From Marinobacter guineae (GTDB taxonomy: Bacteria > Pseudomonadota > Gammaproteobacteria > Pseudomonadales > Oleiphilaceae): DNA of 64,000 nt. Below are positions 57,646 through 64,000 of the stretch, in pieces (the first letter of the stretch is position 1; each line of letters opens with the position of its first letter). The translations under genes were made by a program, and so were the position numbers. The notes below the pieces were generated by a model. That model had not been told where the DNA came from. It did no database searches and saw only the letters and a program-made list of their open reading frames with translations. Where the stretch lies: positions 62,001-126,000 of the forward strand of contig NZ_KZ319340.1 in the NCBI RefSeq assembly GCF_002744735.1, read 5' to 3'.

Positions 57646-60504
57646 TCAGCGACCTCTGGCAAGCTGCCGATTCAGGGAATCCTCGAGCAACGACCGGTAA
57701 TACAGGTACTGGCTGGTCTGGATATCCTGCTGATAGACCCTGGGGTCAATGTCGTGGGGCAGATGGACATCGGTCAGGTACACTGGGTAAACCTCGCTGC
57801 TCAGTCGCAGGGAACGGATGTAGTGGGCCACGGCGGGAATCAGCTGGTCGCCGTATTCCTGCACGGTAAATTCCTGCTCGCCACAGAAAATATCAAAGCG
57901 CAGCCGGCTGTCCCCTTCATGAATTCCGACAGCCTGCACCTCAAGCCCGGGCAACGGGGCACCCGAATCCGATTCCGGGCGGTATTCTGCGCGCCAAACT
58001 CCGTCCCGCCGGACAATCTCGTAGCATTGCACCCCGGCAACAACGCCGGGCGAATCGGTATGGCGGAGCAGCCGCCGCTCGATCAGGTTATCCAGAAACC
58101 GCAACACCGGCACCAGCAGATGCCGACGGCTGTTTACAGCCTGCTCCCAGCTGAACACCGAGCCGAGCTCATCAACGACCCAGAGCCGCGCCTGACCACC
58201 CTGAACCCTGAAAAAGACCTGGATATTGTCCGGTTCACTGGCCTGACAAACGGCCCGCAAGGCAGGCTCGTCCTGAAGTGCGTAACGATCGAATACCACC
58301 GGCAGATATCGCTCCTGGGGCAACGCCAGGTGTTCCATCAGGGCATCAAAGCTCTCCAGCGCCACGAAACCCGGCTCCAGGCCATTGAACTGCAGCAGGA
58401 AATAACGGCGATCCATTTCGATGACGTAGCGCAACGGGTGGGGACCTGCACCGCCGGCGAAGAAGGGCCTGAGGACATCGGCAAACAACTCCTGAACCCG
58501 GCGGGCAATAGCCGAGCCGTGCCCCAGGTTATGGCAGTGCACCTGGATACCGGGCAGTTCGGATGGGTTGGCAGCCACCGACGCCAGAACGTTTTTCAGG
58601 CACTGGATCAACGTGTCACCCGCAGCGTAGTGCTGGAGGCTGACTTCGTGCCAGCTGTTGAAGGTGATCTGATCGATACTGATAACCAGGTTTTCCCGGC
58701 CACCACTGAATCCGAGGGAATCGTGCCGGGCGCTGAGCTTGTGAAGCCCCTTGTCGGTGAGATGAGCCTGTGGGTCCACGCCGACATTGACCAGCAACAG
58801 ATTTCTCAGGGGCCGGACACCCCGGGACAGGCTCTCCCGTGGCGCAGGCGCAATCGGGAATGGCAGGAACCCGGAAAGGGCATCCAGAATTTCCCGCAAT
58901 TCGCTCACCGAAGCAATGCTCGTCCCCGCGCGAACATTCAGCCGGGTCGAGCGGGTCAGCAGGCCGTTGCAGTAACACCAGACCATCAGCTCGGCCAGAT
59001 TACCAGAGCGTCGGATAACCGGCTGCCAGAAGGCATCGGCCGGATCTTCCAGGTCCCGGTAAAGCAACCAGCCTTCCCCGTCGCCACCCTGCTCCGACTG
59101 GTGGTGAAAGGCGAGATTCTCCTCCACCAGCGACGGCGCCAGGCCCGGATTGATTTGTTCGATCTTGCCGGCCTTGCGCTGAAATGCTGCGTACAGCTTG
59201 CGACCCAACAGGTTGATATCGCTGTCACTGATAGCGGCCCGCTGGCCGTGTTCTCTGGCCATTTTCGAGAGCAGGCGGTAGCTGTGGGTAAGCTCATTCA
59301 CGATCGTACGGCGCAGGGTGGTGACGTCCTCAGCCCGCCAGCGCTGGCGCTCATCCAGCTCTGCCAGTGTACTCTCTGGCCAGCCCCAGCGTTCCACCAG
59401 CTGCCTCAGCAGATGGGCCCGCCACTGCTCCGAGGACACCTCAGAACGGGTCAGTGGCAGGCCGGCTTTCAGGTACAGGCTGCGGCGAACCAGGTCAAGC
59501 CGTGACGCCACCTCCGGCCCGGAGAGCCAGCTTTCCAGTCGGTCATAAAGCATGACATAGGGGTCCAGAGTGTCAGCGTCGGTTTCACCCCTGAAGACGG
59601 CCCGTTTGAACTCGCTGGATAGCAACGCCTGCCCGGCCGTACGGGCGTAGCATTCGATCAGCAGCAGCTTGAGAATGGACTTCCAGGGGGAATCAATGCC
59701 CTTGTAAAGCTGCCAGACCCCGGCGCCCAGAAATTCTGCTTCCGGTATCGAAGGGACCGGGCCGAAATCGATGTACTCATCGGCCCGTACAAACCGGCAA
59801 TCCACCAGCTTTCGCATGCACTGGTCATAGCAGGCTTCCTGCTCGGCTGGTATCAACCACCACATCGGCCACGCACCACCCAGGTGGATGCTGGTCCGGT
59901 AGAACTCATCGAGCAACAGGAAGTGCTGGGCACTGCCACAGTTCTCCCCCGTCACCTCTGCCCGCTGTCGCCCGGCCCGCCAGTCCGCTGCACAGAACAC
60001 AAACACATGGAGCTCCACGCCGAAGGATTCGGCCCACCGGGCCAGCTTCTCCGCCTTGCGCTCAAGACAGTGTATACCCCGCTCCGGCAAATCGTTGCGA
60101 TGGCAGAGCCAGACATCAAGATCACTGGCCACGGAATGTCCTAAAGTGCCCGGACTTCCCATCAGGAACATGGCATCCAGATCCGGCTTGCGCTTGCCTT
60201 CATCCTTCAACGAGAAGGTGCGGGCCAGTCGCCTCGCCGCGTTAATCGTCGCATCTGACGGTTGGTAGTGACTCAGCCCGTAAGGGCAGTCGCTATCCAG
60301 GTACCCCGGCAGGGCGGGATGATTGAGGTGAAACACCAGCGGCAGAACCTCCAGCACCATCTGCTGGCGGTAGGACAACGCCGAGTGGGCACGGTCCCAG
60401 CGCTGCTGGTTGACCACGAGAAACCGGTCCCTCAGGCGACGGAGAGTCTTGCGGTCTATACCCTCCTCAAAATCAAGGGCAATCGGGGCAACGTGGGTGC
60501 TCAA
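57646..60504 (-). CDS. cyaA: Class I adenylate cyclase
   Basis: The 952-residue protein is the enterobacterial-type class I adenylate cyclase that makes cAMP. The catalytic N-domain shows LNHPALPGYLDSDCPYGLSHYQPS and the nucleotidyltransferase block MFLMGSPGTLGHSVASDLDVWLCHR; the long C-terminal regulatory part follows. I place the start at TTG 60504 with GGAG about 6 bases upstream, because it gives the family N-terminus just before DFEEGIDRKTLRRLRDRF. E. coli cyaA is also known to start with UUG. It is divergent from the GGDEF-EAL gene. Confidence 0.95.
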   Translation of the reverse strand: MSTHVAPIALDFEEGIDRKTLRRLRDRFLVVNQQRWDRAHSALSYRQQMVLEVLPLVFHLNHPALPGYLDSDCPYGLSHYQPSDATINAARRLARTFSLKDEGKRKPDLDAMFLMGSPGTLGHSVASDLDVWLCHRNDLPERGIHCLERKAEKLARWAESFGVELHVFVFCAADWRAGRQRAEVTGENCGSAQHFLLLDEFYRTSIHLGGAWPMWWLIPAEQEACYDQCMRKLVDCRFVRADEYIDFGPVPSIPEAEFLGAGVWQLYKGIDSPWKSILKLLLIECYARTAGQALLSSEFKRAVFRGETDADTLDPYVMLYDRLESWLSGPEVASRLDLVRRSLYLKAGLPLTRSEVSSEQWRAHLLRQLVERWGWPESTLAELDERQRWRAEDVTTLRRTIVNELTHSYRLLSKMAREHGQRAAISDSDINLLGRKLYAAFQRKAGKIEQINPGLAPSLVEENLAFHHQSEQGGDGEGWLLYRDLEDPADAFWQPVIRRSGNLAELMVWCYCNGLLTRSTRLNVRAGTSIASVSELREILDALSGFLPFPIAPAPRESLSRGVRPLRNLLLVNVGVDPQAHLTDKGLHKLSARHDSLGFSGGRENLVISIDQITFNSWHEVSLQHYAAGDTLIQCLKNVLASVAANPSELPGIQVHCHNLGHGSAIARRVQELFADVLRPFFAGGAGPHPLRYVIEMDRRYFLLQFNGLEPGFVALESFDALMEHLALPQERYLPVVFDRYALQDEPALRAVCQASEPDNIQVFFRVQGGQARLWVVDELGSVFSWEQAVNSRRHLLVPVLRFLDNLIERRLLRHTDSPGVVAGVQCYEIVRRDGVWRAEYRPESDSGAPLPGLEVQAVGIHEGDSRLRFDIFCGEQEFTVQEYGDQLIPAVAHYIRSLRLSSEVYPVYLTDVHLPHDIDPRVYQQDIQTSQYLYYRSLLEDSLNRQLARGR

Positions 60505-60614
60505 GGCGGCTCCGGGGGAGAGGTTCTTTTCAGTGACAGTATGAGTATGATGGAGGCATCGTGGCAAAACCGACAAAAAAATAAAAGCTATAGAAAACCC
60601 GAGGCTCACCCGTC

Positions 60615-63059
60615 GTGAAAGAATTCATTATTCGCCGCTACCGCTCGGAGCAGTCCCCGACACCGGAGCGCCATACCGTAGTGCGTATTGATGATGAAGG
60701 CAAAGTGCTGTTTGCCGATCATCAGGCCGAAGCGATCCTTGGTTACGACAGCGGTGAACTGGAAGGCCATCCCGTGCACCGGATTCTGGCATCGCGCGAG
60801 GACGATCCTTTCGCCCCTGCGAACCGCCACCGGATTGAACGGGGCCAGAACGTTCTGGTGACATTCCGGCATAAGGAAGGTTTCTTCTACACCGCCTGCC
60901 TGAGCCTGCGCCTGGATATGCGAGATTCAGACAAGGCCGCCAGCGCGACCATCACGCTGTGCGACAGCTCCACCAGGGACCCTCGGCTGTTGCGATCGGC
61001 GGAGAGCAGCGCGAGTTTCGGGATTTGGGAACTCGACACCCGAACCAATGAAATGGCCTGGACGGAGGGTATGTTCCAGCTCCTTGAGCTGAGGCCTGGC
61101 AGCGAGATCACCCCGGAACAGGCACTATTCTACTGCCAGACCGGGCAGGCAAAGGTCCGGGCCATGTTCCGGCGTTGCATGCGGACTGGGGAGGGCTTTG
61201 CCCTCGACCTCGACATTCTTACCTCCGGGCAGAATCAGCGCAGGATCACCCTTAACGGTCGGGCACTGAAACAGGGCGGCAGGATCCAGCGGCTCGGGGG
61301 CACTATGGTGGACCGAACCGCGGAGTTGGCGCTCACCAAGGCCCGTCAGCATGCGGACCAGATGCTCGCGGCGACGACCCGGGCGACGCCCGATCTCGTG
61401 GTGGCGGTGGACGCATCATTCAATCTGCAACATTTCAATGATGCCTGGGCCAGCCAGTTCGCGGAAACATTTGGCGTGAATCCCGGGCGCGGCGATAACC
61501 TGAGTGAACTTCTGCAGGAATTTCCGAATGAACGCATGCTGATGGAACGCCTCTGGCACCGGGCCTTTGAGCGGGACAGCTTCGTTGTTGAGATGGCCAT
61601 GGCCCAGCAGTCCCGGGAGCTGCCAGTGCATGAATTCCACTACCAGCGCCTGACCAACGAACTTGGCGAGGTGACCGGCGCGGTCCATGTGGCAAGACGC
61701 ATCGAAAACCGTATCAGCCAAGCTTCAAGTGGCGAGTACCGGATCCGGCACGATCCGGTCACAGGCCTGATGAACCGCAAGGAGTTCATCGCCCGGATGC
61801 TCCGGACTCTGGAACAGAAAACCCATCGAAACTCCTGTGACAGCCTGTTATATCTGGATCTTGATGACTTTGAACGTTTCAACGAGTTGGCCGGTAGCGG
61901 CACTTGTGACCGCTACCTGCGGGAGCTGGCCGGCAATCTCGGCGTGCGGGTACGCCAGCGTGACGCCCTGGCACGTCTGGCCGGCGACACCTTCGCCCTG
62001 CTGATCGAGAACTGCCCGGAGGCCCGGGCCCGAAAGATTGCCCAGGAAGCCCTGGATCTGATCGGTGAATTCGTCTTCCAGTGGCAGGGCCACAAGCTAC
62101 AGACCACAGCCTCCGGCGGCCTGCTGGTCATGGACAGAGACATTCCCCGTGACCCGGAACAGTTACTCAGCCAGGCTGCGGACCTGTGTCACACTGCCAA
62201 AACCTCCGGTCGCAACCGTATCCATGCGGCCAGAGCCGTCACCCATCAGGCCGACGACTCGACCGCCAGCAAGCGGGTTGAGCAGATCCGCGAGGCATTG
62301 GATGGCAATCATCTGATTCTCGAATATCAGGCCATGAGACCGGTTGCCAGCCCCACCTGGGGCGATCACATTGAAATCCTTTGCCGAATCCCGGCAACGC
62401 CCGATGGCGAGACTGTGCTCAAGCCCGACGACTTCCTGCCCATCGCCGAGCGTTTTGACCTGGCCAAACGCCTGGACCGACAGGTGATCCGGCAAACACT
62501 GGCCTGGCTCGGCAAACAGCCTTTGCTGGAACCCCGGTTAAAGTACTGCGGCTTTAACCTGTCACTGGCCAGCGTACTGGATGACACCTTCCCGGACTTT
62601 ATGGCCCGGGCCCTGAGTGAATCGCCGTTTGACCCGAGCTGCTTCTGTCTGGAGATTCGCGAAGCCCACGCCACCCAGTATCCGGACGATGTCGCCGTGC
62701 TTTGCGATGCATTGCATCGGGCAGGTTGCCGGGTTGCCCTTGATGGCGCCGGTGCGTCGGTGGAAAGCTACAGCCTGGCGGCAAAACTACCGGTGGACAT
62801 AATCAAACTGGATCGGCGGATGGTGCAACAACTGGAAGAGGATCCGGTGCAGCAGGTGATGCTCGAGGCCCTGCACCGGATTGCCGAGGCCGCCGGCAAG
62901 GTTACCGTGGCCACGTTTATCGAGAGCGATGATGCCCTCCGGAAAGTCAGAACACTCGGCATTCATTATGGCCAGGGCTACCGGTTGTTCCGCCCACAGC
63001 CCCTGGAACAGTTGACGCCGGCGGCGGTTGATCTGACCACGGGAAGGATCGGCGGCTAA
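60615..63059 (+). CDS. Degenerate GGDEF-EAL protein with PAS domains
   Basis: The 814-residue cytoplasmic protein has PAS-like sensor regions (about 10-130 and 130-370), a GGDEF domain (about 373-535) and an EAL domain (about 555-805). The GGDEF signature is replaced by LAGDTFALL and the EAL signature by EILCRI; the later DDFG metal motif is DGAG. Neither cyclase nor phosphodiesterase activity is expected, so it may bind c-di-GMP or GTP as a sensor, like LapD-type proteins, though it has no membrane segment. The start is GTG at 60615. Confidence 0.88.
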   Translation: MKEFIIRRYRSEQSPTPERHTVVRIDDEGKVLFADHQAEAILGYDSGELEGHPVHRILASREDDPFAPANRHRIERGQNVLVTFRHKEGFFYTACLSLRLDMRDSDKAASATITLCDSSTRDPRLLRSAESSASFGIWELDTRTNEMAWTEGMFQLLELRPGSEITPEQALFYCQTGQAKVRAMFRRCMRTGEGFALDLDILTSGQNQRRITLNGRALKQGGRIQRLGGTMVDRTAELALTKARQHADQMLAATTRATPDLVVAVDASFNLQHFNDAWASQFAETFGVNPGRGDNLSELLQEFPNERMLMERLWHRAFERDSFVVEMAMAQQSRELPVHEFHYQRLTNELGEVTGAVHVARRIENRISQASSGEYRIRHDPVTGLMNRKEFIARMLRTLEQKTHRNSCDSLLYLDLDDFERFNELAGSGTCDRYLRELAGNLGVRVRQRDALARLAGDTFALLIENCPEARARKIAQEALDLIGEFVFQWQGHKLQTTASGGLLVMDRDIPRDPEQLLSQAADLCHTAKTSGRNRIHAARAVTHQADDSTASKRVEQIREALDGNHLILEYQAMRPVASPTWGDHIEILCRIPATPDGETVLKPDDFLPIAERFDLAKRLDRQVIRQTLAWLGKQPLLEPRLKYCGFNLSLASVLDDTFPDFMARALSESPFDPSCFCLEIREAHATQYPDDVAVLCDALHRAGCRVALDGAGASVESYSLAAKLPVDIIKLDRRMVQQLEEDPVQQVMLEALHRIAEAAGKVTVATFIESDDALRKVRTLGIHYGQGYRLFRPQPLEQLTPAAVDLTTGRIGG

Positions 63060-63088
63060 CCGTCCATCCCGGAGCCGTTGGGCGCGGT

Positions 63089-64000
63089 TCAGTCCAGCTG
63101 GCTGCCGCGCGCCCGGCCAATGGCCGCACGTACCTGATCCGGCGCCGTGCCGCCCAGGTGATTGCGGGCCTGAACAGACCCCTCCAGGGTCAGCACATCA
63201 AACACGTCCTCGCCAATGTGGTCGGAAAACTGCTTAAGCTCTTCCAGGGTCATATCCGAAAGATCTCGACCTTCGGCCACACCAAAAGCGACTGACTTAC
63301 CCACGATTTCATGAGCATCCCGGAAAGGCACGCCTTTTTTCACCAGGTAATCCGCCAGATCGGTAGCAGTGGAGAAACCGCGCTTGGCTGCTACGCGCAT
63401 GTTATCGGCCTTTGAACGAATTGCCGGAATCATGTCGGCGTACGCCTTCAGGCAGCCCTTGATGGTATCGACGGTGTCGAAAAGCGGCTCCTTGTCTTCC
63501 TGATTGTCCTTGTTGTAGGCCAGTGGCTGACTCTTCATCAGGGTCAGCAGACTCACCAGGTGACCATTAACCCGCCCAGTCTTGCCCCGGACCAGTTCCG
63601 GAACATCCGGATTCTTTTTCTGGGGCATGATGGACGAGCCGGTGCAGAATCGGTCCGGCAGGTCAATGAAATCAAACTGGGCGGAGGTCCAGAGCACCAG
63701 CTCCTCACTGAACCGCGACAGATGCGTCATCAGGAGCGCGGAAAAGCTGCAGAACTCAATGGCAAAATCCCGGTCGCTGACCGAGTCCAGGGAGTTTTCT
63801 GTGGGCCGGTCGAAACCCAGCAACCTGGCTGTCAGCGCCCGATCGATGGGATAGGTGGTTCCGGCAAGTGCCGCCGCACCCAGGGGCATTACGTTCACCC
63901 GCTTGCGGCAATCCTGCAGGCGTTCGGCATCCCGGACCAGCATTTCGTACCAGGCCAGCAGGTGGTGCCCGAAGGTTACCGGCTGGGCGGTCTGAAGATG
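63089..64000 (-). CDS. argH: Argininosuccinate lyase, C-terminal part
   Basis: The last 303 codons of the gene are in the window; its start lies beyond 64000. The enzyme splits argininosuccinate to arginine and fumarate. The family signature [20 protein letters not shown] is intact, as are the [20 protein letters not shown] block near the window edge and the C-terminal [19 protein letters not shown]. It is convergent with the GGDEF-EAL gene. Confidence 0.96.
   Translation of the reverse strand, partial: HLQTAQPVTFGHHLLAWYEMLVRDAERLQDCRKRVNVMPLGAAALAGTTYPIDRALTARLLGFDRPTENSLDSVSDRDFAIEFCSFSALLMTHLSRFSEELVLWTSAQFDFIDLPDRFCTGSSIMPQKKNPDVPELVRGKTGRVNGHLVSLLTLMKSQPLAYNKDNQEDKEPLFDTVDTIKGCLKAYADMIPAIRSKADNMRVAAKRGFSTATDLADYLVKKGVPFRDAHEIVGKSVAFGVAEGRDLSDMTLEELKQFSDHIGEDVFDVLTLEGSVQARNHLGGTAPDQVRAAIGRARGSQLD

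Noticed and set aside
57754..59505. A 583-codon open frame antisense to cyaA
   Set aside because: It lies wholly inside cyaA, shows no recognisable motif, and reads as a GC-rich shadow of the real gene.

Overview
The window is a gene-dense, single-copy chromosomal segment of a gammaproteobacterium, most likely Marinobacter or a close relative. Gene order resembles Pseudomonas in several blocks: yicC-rph-crc-pyrE; pilU-pilT-yggS-proC-yggT-metX-metW-DUF4426-rdgB-hemW; glnK-amtB beside ubiK and comM; and lptM-lysA-dapF-DUF484-xerC beside cyaA. No rRNA, tRNA, insertion sequence, prophage or CRISPR array was seen. The genus is inferred from gene order and protein style, not from a search.

Layout. 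1-8400: end of an RluA-type pseudouridine synthase, yicC, rph, crc, pyrE, a DUF4124 protein, an alanine-rich 11-mer-repeat protein with a structured leader, a DUF2782 protein and polA. 8.6-13 kb: a small unknown protein, a FadL-type porin, and the twitching-motility ATPases pilU and pilT. 13-22.9 kb: yggS, proC, yggT, a dynamin-like GTPase, metX-metW, a DUF4426 protein, rdgB, hemW, a membrane protein and trmB. 23-27 kb: comM, ubiK and the nitrogen-sensing pair glnK-amtB behind a recognisable sigma-54/NtrC promoter. 27-31 kb: polyamine genes speE and speA and an AraC regulator. 31-35.2 kb: an ECF sigma/ChrR anti-sigma pair of the singlet-oxygen type, an SDR and an acyl-CoA dehydrogenase. 35.5-45.4 kb: tcdA, a cation/proton antiporter, an oxidoreductase, a thioesterase, an SMP-30-like protein, an esterase, a 30-codon ORF, an AraC regulator, cardiolipin synthase and a GntR regulator. 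45.4-53.4 kb: a patatin-type outer-membrane phospholipase, three small or unknown proteins, a sensor kinase with two solute-binding domains and a diguanylate cyclase. 53.5-64 kb: xerC, DUF484, dapF, lysA, lptM, cyaA, a degenerate GGDEF-EAL protein and the end of argH.

The less ordinary content lies mostly between genes. (1) Two copies (about 2198-2307 and 11757-11862) of an intergenic element have unrelated but internally complementary 27-nt arms enclosing two small palindromes and conserved linkers, so the fold rather than the arm sequence is kept. (2) A 74-nt nested hairpin (5101-5174) abuts the ribosome binding site of the 11-mer-repeat protein. (3) A 30-codon ORF (41854-41946) has a perfect Shine-Dalgarno and its own terminator. 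(4) The ECF sigma gene has a TGATCC-N18-TAAATA promoter, and its anti-sigma factor keeps all the ChrR metal ligands. (5) The glnK promoter shows a -24/-12 element with two NtrC-like sites 30 bp apart at about -100 and -130. These are sequence readings without database support.
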